From contig NZ_CP126307.1 in the NCBI RefSeq assembly GCF_030144325.1, positions 4,740,001 to 4,804,000 on the forward strand: a stretch of DNA of 64,000 nucleotides. The letters run 5' to 3'. The DNA is from Bosea vestrisii. GTDB taxonomy: Bacteria; Pseudomonadota; Alphaproteobacteria; Rhizobiales; Beijerinckiaceae. A program made the position numbers and the translations under genes. Shown piece after piece: positions 1 to 7,637 of the stretch (its first letter is position 1; the number at the start of each line of letters is the position of its first letter). Below the pieces are notes generated by a model that saw only the letters and a list, made by a program, of their open reading frames with translations, was not told where the DNA came from and made no database searches.

Positions 1-894
1 GTATAGGTCGCGCAGCCGTTCAAGTGAGGCGAAGGTCGGCACGATCTGGTTCGTGAAGGTGATCGTGTCGAAGCCGTAATTGCCGTCCTCGCCTGTGCCC
101 AGGAGCTCGCGGTAGATCGCCATGCCCTTGCCGAAGAAATCCTCGACCACGGCGCGGCGCGTCGCCGCGATCTGCGGGTTGGTGTTCGTGCCGGTCTGCT
201 GTTCGACCAGCTGCCAGAAGCCGAGCACGCGGCCATAGGCGATATCATGTGCCGAGCGGTGCTCGGGGCCGATCGGCGTGCGCGCCGCGATCGAGGCGAC
301 GAAGTTGGAGCCCATGCGCCCGACCTGCTCGCGGATATCGCTCAGCATTCGGGCGACCAGCGCGGTGCCGATCAGATGGTCGGATTCGGCGGTGTTGAAA
401 TCGCTGATCGCGGCATCGACCAGCGCTTGCGCCGTGTCGACGACGCCGAACATGGTCAGGACGACTTTGTGGAAGTCCTGCGGCCTGCGCGCCCGCAAGG
501 GCTGCCTGTCGAGGGCGTTGATCAGTTGGCGGGCCTCGGTCAGCGACCGCCTCGTCTCGGCCAGCTGTTGCGAAAAGCCGGCGATCGGGGATAGCCGATC
601 CAGTGCGGCATCGGTGTTCGCTCGGAACGTGATCAGGCGCCTGCGCGAGGCGCTGTCGGTGCTGGGCTCCTCGCCAAGCACGCTGTTGACCGGGCCGCGC
701 TCGGCCGAGAGGCGGTTCACGGCACGCATCACCAGCTGGAAGCGCTCGAGCCGTGTCTCGCTGAGCCGGGTCGCCTGGAGTTCCCTCTAATAGGTCGAGA
801 TCAGGATCGCGCCGAGAACCACCGAGCAGCCGAGGATCACCGCGAGGGCCGCCCAGAACCGGTAACTGAGACTGCGATGCTTCGACATAGGCAT
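1..894 (-). pseudogene. Membrane sensor protein, 5' part, with in-frame amber stop; runs off the window
   Basis: The minus-strand frame from the ATG at 892-894 (or 886-888) encodes a basic N-terminus and one hydrophobic helix (about residues 12-35). A TAG stop follows at 787-789, and the same frame then stays open to base 1 for about 260 more codons. The downstream part is a long alpha-helical, probably periplasmic sensor region with an ERGPVNSVL stretch resembling nitrate/nitrite-type helical sensors. Such N-termini occur in chemoreceptors, GGDEF/EAL proteins and histidine kinases; the effector domain lies outside the window, so I do not name one. The codon after TAT would be CAG (Gln) if a single C-to-T change is reversed, which restores one continuous gene. 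It is therefore either a recent nonsense mutant or a base-call error. Confidence 0.6.
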
Positions 895-1178
895 TACCGG
901 AAGAGGAGTCGGCGCTGGCCGGCCGTCGGGGAAACGCCCCGGCGTTGCGTGCCGTAAAGCCAGAGCGCTTGGTCATCGGAGCTGCGGGGCTGCGCAGGGC
1001 ACATCGCAGGTGTGCAGCGCTTTCCTTAACATTCCGCTACGGCAGTATTGGCGCCGGCAAGCGGTGCGTTCGTTGCTGCGGCCGAGGCTAGAAGCCGCAG
1101 GTTTGCTCGATCGAGATGACCGTCAGCACGAAATGGTCGAGACTTGCGAGGAGGCCGGGCGTCTCGTCCGCCATCCTT

Positions 1179-4175
1179 TCAGCTCGCCAGCACCCGCTGC
1201 GGCGGGAAGGTGACTTCGACCAGCGTGCCTTCCTTCTTGACACTGGTGATGGTCAGCGCCGCCCGGTTGGCTTCGACCAGTGCCTTGGTCAATGGCAGGC
1301 CGAGGCCGGTGCCGCCGGATCTGCGCGTCGTCGGCACCTGCCGGAACGGCTCTAGCGCCAGCTTGATCTCGTCATCGTCCATGCCGATGCCGGTGTCGCG
1401 CACCCGCAGGATCGCCTCGCCCTGGTCGCCGAGCGCGGTCGAGACGATCACCTGCCCGCCGGCATCGGTGAACTTCACCGCATTGGAAAGCAGGTTGATC
1501 ACGATCTGGCGCAGCGAGCGCTCGTCGGCGACGACCGGCGGCAGCTTCGGCGCCAGCCCTGAGCGCAGCACGACCCGGCCGCGCTGGGCTTCCGGTTGCA
1601 GCAGGTTGACGGTCGAGAGTGCGATCTCGTTCAGGTTGACGCTGCCGAAGTCGAGGTCGAGCTTGCCGGCCTCGATCTTGGCGAGGTCGAGCAGGTCGTT
1701 GACCAGGCTGATGACGTAGCCGCCCGACAGGTGGATATCGCGCAGGTATTCCTTGTAGCGCTCGTTCGCGATCGGCCCGAAGCGCTCTTCCGCCATCACC
1801 TCGGCGAAGCCGATGATGGCGTTGAGCGGTGTCCGGATCTCGTGGCTGATCTTGGCGAGCACGTCGGATTTCTGCGCGCTCGCCTTCTCGGCCGTCTTGC
1901 GTGCCTCAACCAGCTCGCCCTCGGTCTTCTTCCAGGCGGTGATATCGCGCAGGACCGCGCAGAACTTGCTGTCCGGCTTCTCGGCAATCCGTCCCATCGT
2001 CATGAACAGCGGGATGCGCCCGCCCTGGCGCACGCGGCCGACGACCTCGCGGCCATCGTTCATCAGCGAGGCGACGCCGCCGCCGATCAGTCCGTCGAGA
2101 TAGTCGAGCGCCGGCGAGTGGCTTTCCGGCGCGAAGAGCAGAGTGAAGAGCTCGCCGGCGACCTCGCGCTGATCGTAGCCGAACAGCGCTTCGGCGCTTT
2201 TGTTGAGCGAAAGGATGCGGCCACGCCCGTCGACGGTGACGACCCCGTCCGTCGCCGTGTCGAGCATCGCCGAAAGCTCGGCGACGCGGGCGTCGTTCGC
2301 CTGGCCCTCGAGCCTGAGCTGGGCTACCCGGGATGCACTCTCTTCCTCCTCTGCCTCGAATTCGGCCGCAAGCTCCTGCTCCTCCGCCTCTTCGGGCGAC
2401 AGCATCTTGAGGTCGCCGGCGGGCACGCTGTTGCGGAAGGCCATCAACGTTGCGGGTTCGCCCTGCCAGCTCACGCTGGAGAGCCGGCCGTCGACGCTGA
2501 TCAGCCCGCCCTTGCGGTCGACCAGGATCATCGCACCGTCGCTGCCGCGGCTGGCCCCCTTGATCAGCTGGCTGACGCCACCGGCCGAAGTGAGGTCGTC
2601 GAGGTCGGCATAGTCGAGCAGATCGAGCAAAGTGCGGTTGGCATAGAGCGCAGCCTCGTCCCGGTTGACCAGCACCGCGATCGGCAGGCGGTCGAGGATC
2701 TCGGCATGGGCATTCGCGACGCGCGGCCGCTGTCCGGGTATGGCGGCCGGCGGCGGAGTGGTCGTCGCAGGAGTGTCCGCCTGCGAGTCCTCGGTGTCTT
2801 TGGCACGAATGCGCAACGGAGCGGCAACCGGCAGGCGCGGCTCGCCGGGCATGTCTTCTTCGCCCGCGATGCGGGCGCCGAGCGCCTTGGCGATCTCGCG
2901 GAAGGCGTTCCTCTCGGCCGAGGACAGCAGGGTCTTGGACGGTTCGAGCATCGGGCGGACGGCCGCCAGATGGCCGTTGCGTAGCGGCACGACATTGGCT
3001 CGCGGTGCCTCGGGGGGCGACTGCAACGGCTCCTCGGCTTCTGGCGCTGCGTCGCCGTCGTCGGCGGGCGCCGTCAGAGCATCGGCATCAGTCTCCGTGG
3101 CTTCGGCTGCCGCATCCTCGATCTCTGCCTCTGTAGGCAGTTCGGCTGGTGCGGCCTCTTCAGTTTTGCCCTCGCTGGAATCGGTTTGGGCCGTCGGAGC
3201 CGGGACTGCCTCGATGACCTCGTCCGAAACCTGTTCAGACACGCGATCTTCCGTGGCCGCCGCCTCAAGGGGAGCCGCCTCCGGGGCGTCGGCTTCTAGC
3301 ACGGCCGGGACGAGCGCCTCTATCGGCGCTTCCCGATCAGGAAAAGCCTCGTTGGCCGGCGAGCGGATCAGACCGAAGCCGCGGAAGCCGGCGGGATTGC
3401 GCTCGCTGTCGAACAGCGGAAAACCCGAGAGCTCGACGCGGGCGCCTTCGCCGGAGTGAACGCGCCACAGCACGGCCCGGCCGCTCCAGGTCGACGAGGT
3501 CGCAAGGCGCGTCGCCAGGTCACCGTCGAGGTCGAGGATGTCGGTCGCGAGCAAGGCGGGCCAGTCGCGGCCCTGCGTCGCGCTCGCCGTCCGTTGGCCG
3601 ACAAGCTCGGCGAAGTCCTGGGATAGGCTGATCAGCGTCCCATCGAGGTCGCTTTCCCACAGGAAGCGCAGATTGGCGCGACGCTGCTGCTCGGGTGATT
3701 CGGCCTGGGTATCGGCTGCCGTGGCGAGCGCCGCAGGGGTGGCCGGGGAGGGCGAGGTCGTCGCTGCCGCCGGAACGCGCGGCTCGTCCTGTGGCACGGT
3801 GATGCCCAGGCGGCGCAAGTCGGAGGCCGTGACACCGACGGCCAGCGCAGAGCCGGCTTCGGTCTCGACGAGCTTGCAGGCGCAGGTCACGAGTCCGGCC
3901 AGCGCAGCGCCGAGCCGCAGTCTTTCGAGCCTGAGCCCGTTGCGCGAGGCGAGCCCGCCCGCAAGCAGGCGCAGGCGCTCGCGTGTCGCCACCGGCAGCT
4001 TCGCAGCTCCGCCGAAGGCGTCGAGGAGCGCCTGGCCGCCCGCATTGGCGAAAGCCGGCGCATCACCATCGGCTGGCCAGAGCAGCAGCGCGCCCTTGCT
4101 GGCGAACTCAGCAAGTGCGGGATCCTGCGCCAGCGCGCCGGCAAGGCCGTTCCAATCCTGCACGGATTCGCTCAT
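1179..4175 (-). CDS. PdhS-like PAS-domain sensor histidine kinase (PleC/DivJ family), 998 aa
   Basis: A cytosolic hybrid-free histidine kinase. The first 400 or so residues are variable, with a weakly PAS-like segment and a long Ala/Glu/Pro-rich acidic linker (about residues 285-400). One PAS-like region follows at about 490-590 and a clear PAS at about 645-745. The HisKA H-box KISHEIRTPLNAI has its phospho-acceptor at about His778, followed by a HATPase domain with NLLSNAVKFT, DTGIGM and GGTGLGL boxes. The stretch after the H-box (EERFGPIANERYKEYL, then an SLVNDLLDLAKIEAGKL helix) is typical of the PdhS/PleC/DivJ kinases that signal to the single-domain regulator DivK and so control CtrA. 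No transmembrane segment is evident, as in Brucella PdhS. A near-CtrA site lies 47 bp upstream. The family call is strong; the PdhS orthology is inferred. Confidence 0.85.
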   Translation of the reverse strand: MSESVQDWNGLAGALAQDPALAEFASKGALLLWPADGDAPAFANAGGQALLDAFGGAAKLPVATRERLRLLAGGLASRNGLRLERLRLGAALAGLVTCACKLVETEAGSALAVGVTASDLRRLGITVPQDEPRVPAAATTSPSPATPAALATAADTQAESPEQQRRANLRFLWESDLDGTLISLSQDFAELVGQRTASATQGRDWPALLATDILDLDGDLATRLATSSTWSGRAVLWRVHSGEGARVELSGFPLFDSERNPAGFRGFGLIRSPANEAFPDREAPIEALVPAVLEADAPEAAPLEAAATEDRVSEQVSDEVIEAVPAPTAQTDSSEGKTEEAAPAELPTEAEIEDAAAEATETDADALTAPADDGDAAPEAEEPLQSPPEAPRANVVPLRNGHLAAVRPMLEPSKTLLSSAERNAFREIAKALGARIAGEEDMPGEPRLPVAAPLRIRAKDTEDSQADTPATTTPPPAAIPGQRPRVANAHAEILDRLPIAVLVNRDEAALYANRTLLDLLDYADLDDLTSAGGVSQLIKGASRGSDGAMILVDRKGGLISVDGRLSSVSWQGEPATLMAFRNSVPAGDLKMLSPEEAEEQELAAEFEAEEEESASRVAQLRLEGQANDARVAELSAMLDTATDGVVTVDGRGRILSLNKSAEALFGYDQREVAGELFTLLFAPESHSPALDYLDGLIGGGVASLMNDGREVVGRVRQGGRIPLFMTMGRIAEKPDSKFCAVLRDITAWKKTEGELVEARKTAEKASAQKSDVLAKISHEIRTPLNAIIGFAEVMAEERFGPIANERYKEYLRDIHLSGGYVISLVNDLLDLAKIEAGKLDLDFGSVNLNEIALSTVNLLQPEAQRGRVVLRSGLAPKLPPVVADERSLRQIVINLLSNAVKFTDAGGQVIVSTALGDQGEAILRVRDTGIGMDDDEIKLALEPFRQVPTTRRSGGTGLGLPLTKALVEANRAALTITSVKKEGTLVEVTFPPQRVLAS

Positions 4176-4221
4176 CCCGTTCCGCTCAACCTGCTGGCGA
4201 CGTAAGCCCGCGCGAATATGC

Positions 4222-4236
4222 CTAACAAATCTTTAA
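4222..4236 (-). promoter_or_regulatory. Near-consensus CtrA half-paired site upstream of the PdhS-like kinase
   Basis: Read on the minus strand this is TTAA-N7-TTAG, one base off the TTAA-N7-TTAA CtrA motif, 47 bp upstream of the kinase ATG. It is suggestive because the downstream gene is a predicted cell-cycle kinase, but one mismatch in an AT-rich promoter can arise by chance. Confidence 0.3.
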
Positions 4237-4343
4237 TAACCGCGCGAGGACGGTGAATCCATGCGGGAACACTGCCTCTCCCCTGACGTTTCCAAACAGC
4301 GTTAATATGGCGCCCGCCGTCTTGGCCGGGGCGGCGTTGTCAT

Positions 4344-4371
4344 TGCACTGCAATAATGATATTGCAGTGCA
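4344..4371. promoter_or_regulatory. Double TGC-N3-GCA palindrome upstream of phasin (probable PhaR operator)
   Basis: A perfect 12-bp inverted repeat, TGCACTGCAATA and its complement, with spacer ATGA. Each arm itself contains a TGC-N3-GCA element (TGCactGCA and TGCagtGCA). TGC-rich palindromes of this kind are the known target of the polyhydroxyalkanoate regulator PhaR in Paracoccus and relatives. The site ends 60 bp before the phasin start codon, where a repressor would cover the promoter. Confidence 0.7.
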
Positions 4372-4431
4372 CAATTAAGGCTCGACGTCGGAGGCGGCGC
4401 AGAAGCCTGGCTCGGTCACAGGAGGACCACC

Positions 4432-4827
4432 ATGGACGGCAAGAACCCCTACGAAGTCCCCACCGAAATGCGCGACTTCGCTGAAAAGAGCGTCGACCAG
4501 GCCCGCAAGGCTTTCGACGGCTTCATTGGCGCGGCGCAGAAGGCTGTCGACAGCGCCCATGGTTCGGCCGAGTCGGCCCGCGTCAACGTCCAGGACATGA
4601 CCAAGAAGGCCATGACCTATGCCGAAGGCAACGTCTCGGCGGCTTTCGATCTTGCCAACAAGCTGGTCAAGTCCCGCGACATGAACGAGGTGCTCCAGCA
4701 TCAGTCTGAGTTCCTGAAATCGCAGATGGCCTCTCTCCAGGCGCAGCTGAAGGAGCTTGGCACGACGGTGCAGGACGTCGCCAAGAAGACGGCCGAGACC
4801 GCCGCCAAGGCGACCAAGCTGAAGTGA
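4432..4827 (+). CDS. Phasin family protein, 131 aa
   Basis: A small, wholly helical amphipathic protein of the phasin_2 type, which coats polyhydroxyalkanoate granules in the cytoplasm. Visible features are the N-terminal NPYEVPTEMRDFAEKSVDQA segment, the FDGFIGAAQKAV helix, the AFDLANKLVKSRDMNEVLQHQSEF core and an Ala/Lys-rich coiled tail ending TAAKATKLK. GGAGG immediately precedes the ATG. Length is normal for the family. The upstream TGC-N3-GCA palindrome suggests PhaR repression relieved when polymer accumulates. A second phasin-like gene follows 155 bp downstream. Confidence 0.93.
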   Translation: MDGKNPYEVPTEMRDFAEKSVDQARKAFDGFIGAAQKAVDSAHGSAESARVNVQDMTKKAMTYAEGNVSAAFDLANKLVKSRDMNEVLQHQSEFLKSQMASLQAQLKELGTTVQDVAKKTAETAAKATKLK

Positions 4828-4982
4828 AGCCGTCGCGCCGCGGGGCGGTGCGGGCTTCACGATGAGGCGGCCGGACCAGCGCACGGCCCCGTGAAGGAGT
4901 GAACTCCTCGCGGGGACATGACTTAGGTCCGGTTTCGTCGATTGCGCAGGCTGGCCCTGCCGGAACCGTGAAGGAGAATCCG

Positions 4983-5978
4983 ATGGCGAAGCAGACTATC
5001 CCCGGCAAGGCTCCGATCAGCCTCGCGCCGGTCAAGGCGTTGAGCGAGTCGAAGCCGGTGACGCCGGCCGTTCCGGCCAAGGCTCCCGAGACCAAGCCTG
5101 CGGTGGACGCGAAGCCTGTGGCCGCCCCGGTTGTGGCCGCGCCCGTGCTCAAAGTCGCACCTCAGCCGGCTGCACCCCAGCCGGTGGTGAAGGCTGCCGC
5201 TGTGCCGCCGGTCGCCAAAGCTCCCGAGGCCAAGCCCGTCATGGACGTGAAGCCGGCCACCGCTCCGGCGGCAGCGATCTCCGCCCCGAAGGTCGAGGCC
5301 AAGCCTGTCGCTTCCAAGCCTGCCGCCCCGCAGCCAGTAGCTCAGCCGGTCGCGAAGGCTGCTCCCGCCGCCGTCGCCAAATCTGCGCCGCAGCCCGCCG
5401 CCAAGGTTGTCGCCGAGCCCGCCAAGCGCATCGTCCTGCAGAAGAAGGTTGCAAAGCCGGCTGCCAAGGCCTCGGCTGTGAAGGCCGCGCCGGCCAAGCC
5501 CACTTCCGAGCCGGCCAAGTCTGTGGCTGAGCCGGTCAAGGCGTCGCCCGCTCCCACCAAGGTCGAGCCCGTTGCGGTAAAGCCGGTCGCTCCGGTTGCA
5601 GCAAAGCCCGCTCCCGCCCCGCTCAAGCTCGTCGAGGTCGCTCAGCGGGCCAAGCCGGCTCCTGCGGCCACGCCCGCCGTTGCCAAAGCGGTCGAGGCAC
5701 CGACGCCGGTTGCCGTCGCGCCCTTCTCGGCAGTCAACTGGTTCGAGCAGACGCTGGTACTGACGCGCACCTTCGGGGCCGTCCAGGCTAAGGTGCTCGA
5801 TCATGCCTGCGCCGAGCTCAAGGCGACGCTGGGCGAGATCGAGACGCTGGCGCGCACGCCGAGCGCCGCCGACGCGGTCGCGCTCCAGGCCAAGGCGTTC
5901 CGCCGCAGCTATGAATCGCTCGCTGCCCATCTCGGCGATCTCGCCGCGACCGCCCGCAAGGACCTGCCGCGCTCCTGA
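4983..5978 (+). CDS. Phasin-like protein with long Ala/Pro/Lys-rich N-terminal region, 331 aa
   Basis: The start at 4983 (MAKQTIPGK) is chosen because GAAGGAGAA precedes it; an upstream in-frame ATG at 4899 lacks a good ribosome site. Residues 1 to about 240 are a low-complexity array of Ala, Pro, Val and Lys with recurring KPVA, APKV and QPVAK units, like histone-H1/PhaF-type basic tails. The last 90 residues (from about APFSAVNWFEQTLVL) form an amphipathic helical phasin-type domain. By analogy with PhaF the basic tail could tether granules to DNA; that is inference. It lies downstream of the first phasin gene, without its own TGC-N3-GCA site. Confidence 0.75.
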   Translation: MAKQTIPGKAPISLAPVKALSESKPVTPAVPAKAPETKPAVDAKPVAAPVVAAPVLKVAPQPAAPQPVVKAAAVPPVAKAPEAKPVMDVKPATAPAAAISAPKVEAKPVASKPAAPQPVAQPVAKAAPAAVAKSAPQPAAKVVAEPAKRIVLQKKVAKPAAKASAVKAAPAKPTSEPAKSVAEPVKASPAPTKVEPVAVKPVAPVAAKPAPAPLKLVEVAQRAKPAPAATPAVAKAVEAPTPVAVAPFSAVNWFEQTLVLTRTFGAVQAKVLDHACAELKATLGEIETLARTPSAADAVALQAKAFRRSYESLAAHLGDLAATARKDLPRS

Positions 5979-5986
5979 TTTTCAAA

Positions 5987-6012
5987 GCCGGCGCGGTTTT
6001 CCCCGCGCCGGC
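5987..6012 (+). terminator. GC-rich hairpin after the second phasin gene
   Basis: Arms GCCGGCGCGG and CCGCGCCGGC pair perfectly around a six-base loop, 9 bp past the stop codon. There is no clear T-run, so it may be a weak or Rho-assisted terminator. Confidence 0.5.
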
Positions 6013-6106
6013 CTGCATTTCGCCGTTGCATTCGGCGAAACGCGGCACTAGGTTCCGCGCCGTCGCCGGACAGCTTCCGGGCGCCGCGACATCAGGCGCA
6101 AGCCGT

Positions 6107-6183
6107 GCAGCCATAGCTCAGTTGGTTAGAGCGCTAGATTGTGGATCTAGAGGTCCCCCGTTCAAGCCGGGGTGGCTGTACCA
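6107..6183 (+). tRNA. tRNA-His (anticodon GTG), CCA encoded
   Basis: A complete cloverleaf. The acceptor GCAGCCA pairs with TGGCTGT, with a G1-U72 wobble at the end. The D-arm is GCTC-GAGC, the anticodon stem CTAGA/TCTAG holds loop TTGTGGA, the T-arm CCCCG/CGGGG holds TTCAAGC, the discriminator is A73, and CCA is encoded at 6181-6183. There is no extra G at position -1 and the discriminator is A rather than C. This is the known exception among alphaproteobacterial tRNA-His and supports the taxonomic placement. Confidence 0.97.
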
Positions 6184-6291
6184 TCTCTCCTTATCCGATT
6201 CCGTTGGTCCTTGAGATTGCGCGCGCGGCCTGCGCCGGCCTAGCTTGCCGCCCTGACGCGCGGCACGGGCCGCCGGCTTCGGGAGCACGCC

Positions 6292-6696
6292 ATGCCCAGC
6301 AAGATCGATCTCCTCAATCCCGCCTCGCTCTCTCCGCCGACCGGCTATTCGCACCTCGCCATCGTCAAGGCGGAGCGGCAGGTTCATGTCTCCGGCCAGG
6401 TCGCTTACGACCCGATGGGGAAGGTGGTGGGGGAGGGCGATATCGCCGCCCAGGCCGAGCAGGTCTACGCCAACCTCGCCGCGGCGCTGGCTGCTGCCGG
6501 CACAGACTTCACCAGGGTGTTCAAGCTGGTGACCTATGTCGTCGATCTCAGTACGGAGAAGGCGATCGCAGTGCGGAAGGTGCGCCTGAAATACCTCGGC
6601 GACGGCCCCTATCCGGCGAGCACCATGGTCGGCGTCACCGCCCTGGTCGACCCGCGCCTCCTGATCGAAATCGAGGCGATCGCCGCGCTGGATTGA
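6292..6696 (+). CDS. RidA family (YjgF/YER057c/UK114) protein, 134 aa
   Basis: A single-domain RidA-fold protein of normal length. Recognisable segments are the N-terminal region with VHVSGQVAYDP, AAQAEQVYANLAAALAAAG, the VFKLVTYVVD strand and the C-terminal YPASTMVGVTALVDPRLLIEIEAIA. The family hydrolyses reactive enamine/imine intermediates from PLP enzymes or acts on related small molecules. Where archetypal RidA has a catalytic Arg before the last strand (AxARxxVEV), this protein shows STMVGVTALVDPRLLIEIEA; an Arg is present in the DPRL element. It therefore belongs to a RidA subgroup whose activity I cannot assign. It stands alone between the tRNA and hsp20. Confidence 0.88.
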   Translation: MPSKIDLLNPASLSPPTGYSHLAIVKAERQVHVSGQVAYDPMGKVVGEGDIAAQAEQVYANLAAALAAAGTDFTRVFKLVTYVVDLSTEKAIAVRKVRLKYLGDGPYPASTMVGVTALVDPRLLIEIEAIAALD

Positions 6697-6832
6697 GTGC
6701 CAACCGGCAGGACTTGCGACAAAGGGCGGCGCTCGCCATATCCGGTTCACGCGGTTGGGTTCGCCTTTCGCGTACGGAGCGCTGCGCAAGCGGGCTCCGG
6801 TAGTTCCAGAGGCGCCTTTCAAGGGCTTCGTG

Positions 6833-7261
6833 ATGACGCGTCCGCCTAGCCTGTCGCATCCCTTCCTGCTCGGCTTCGACGATATCGAGCGGGCTCTCGA
6901 CCGGGTCGCCAAAGGCGCCGGCGATGGCTATCCGCCCTATAACATCGAACGCATGCCGCGCACCGAGGACGAGCCCGACAAGCTCAGGATCACGCTCGCG
7001 GTGGCCGGATTCTCGCGCGAACAGCTCGAGATCACGCTGGAGGAAAACCAGCTGACCATCCGCGGCCGGCAGGTCGACGACAAGACGCGGCATTTCCTGC
7101 ATCGCGGCATCGCCGCGCGGCAGTTCCAGCGCTCCTTCCTGCTCGCCGACGGCATGCAGGTCCTTGGCGCCGATCTCTCGAACGGGCTGCTCGCCATCGA
7201 CCTGGCTCGTCCGGAACCGGAACGGCTCGTCCGGCGTATCGATATCATGAGCCGCGACTAG
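6833..7261 (+). CDS. Small heat shock protein, Hsp20/alpha-crystallin family, 142 aa
   Basis: The start is placed at 6833 (MTRPPSLSHPFLLGFDDIERALDR), which matches the usual N-terminus of class A rhizobial Hsp20; the longer frame from 6755 adds 26 residues of non-family sequence. The alpha-crystallin domain runs from about residue 40 (YPPYNIERM) to about 130, with LRITLAVAGFSREQLEI and the ILxL-like C-terminal strand LLAIDLARPEPERL. These ATP-independent chaperones hold unfolding proteins. A DUF1150 gene follows, the usual arrangement in Rhizobiales. I looked for a ROSE-type RNA thermometer in 6697-6832 and did not see one. Confidence 0.9.
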   Translation: MTRPPSLSHPFLLGFDDIERALDRVAKGAGDGYPPYNIERMPRTEDEPDKLRITLAVAGFSREQLEITLEENQLTIRGRQVDDKTRHFLHRGIAARQFQRSFLLADGMQVLGADLSNGLLAIDLARPEPERLVRRIDIMSRD

Positions 7262-7297
7262 GGGCCTTCAAGAAGGCGCTTCATAGACGTCAGTCCG

Positions 7298-7320
7298 GGA
7301 AGGCATGCGGTTTGCCTTCC
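7298..7320 (+). terminator. Hairpin between hsp20 and the DUF1150 gene
   Basis: Arms GGAAGGCA and TGCCTTCC around a seven-base loop, 36 bp past the hsp20 stop. No T-run follows, so it may be a processing or attenuation hairpin rather than a strong terminator. Confidence 0.35.
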
Positions 7321-7377
7321 GTTCATGATCACGGATGCACAATCAAGCCGCCTCGCACTGCTCTGAAGGAGGGCGCG

Positions 7378-7631
7378 ATGACTGAGACCAGAGAGACCCC
7401 CTGACCACGGCTGAATTTGCCGCTCTCGGCAACGGCCAGGTCGCCTATCTCAAGCCGATTATGTCGGACGAGCTGGCGCGCATCTTCCCGCAGGCGCCGG
7501 AAATCGAGCCCGGGCTGCAGCTCTTTGCGCTGCTTTCGGCCGATGGTGCACCGATCCTGGTGACAGATTCCCGCGAGGCCGCGACGGCCAACGCCTGGGA
7601 GCACGACCTCAGGATGGTCAGCCTGCACTAA
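7378..7631 (+). pseudogene. DUF1150 family protein, frameshifted after codon 8 at a C5 run
   Basis: The strong ribosome site GAAGGAGG precedes the ATG at 7378, which reads MTETRETP and stops at TGA (7402-7404). The conserved DUF1150 sequence (LTTAEFAALGNGQVAYLKPI, then APILVTDSREAA, to stop 7629-7631) is in the frame beginning at CTG 7401. That frame has no ATG or GTG of its own. Adding one C to the CCCCC run at 7397-7401 joins the two frames into MTETRETPLTTAEFAALG, the normal family N-terminus. DUF1150 genes commonly follow hsp20 in Rhizobiales; their role is unknown. The frameshift is either a homopolymer consensus error, a real mutation, or a -1 slippage site. Confidence 0.8.
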
Positions 7632-7637
7632 CCGGTT

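Noticed and set aside
5000..5640. CRISPR-like or tandem-repeat array in the Ala/Pro/Lys-rich region
   Set aside because: The periodicity is at protein level (KPVA-type units) and the DNA units are not regular.
6697..6832. ROSE RNA thermometer before hsp20
   Set aside because: No conserved anti-SD segment or matching helix seen near the start codon.
7401..7631. CTG as a true start of the DUF1150 gene
   Set aside because: The strong ribosome site serves ATG 7378 and the family N-terminus needs those residues; CTG is extremely rare as a start.
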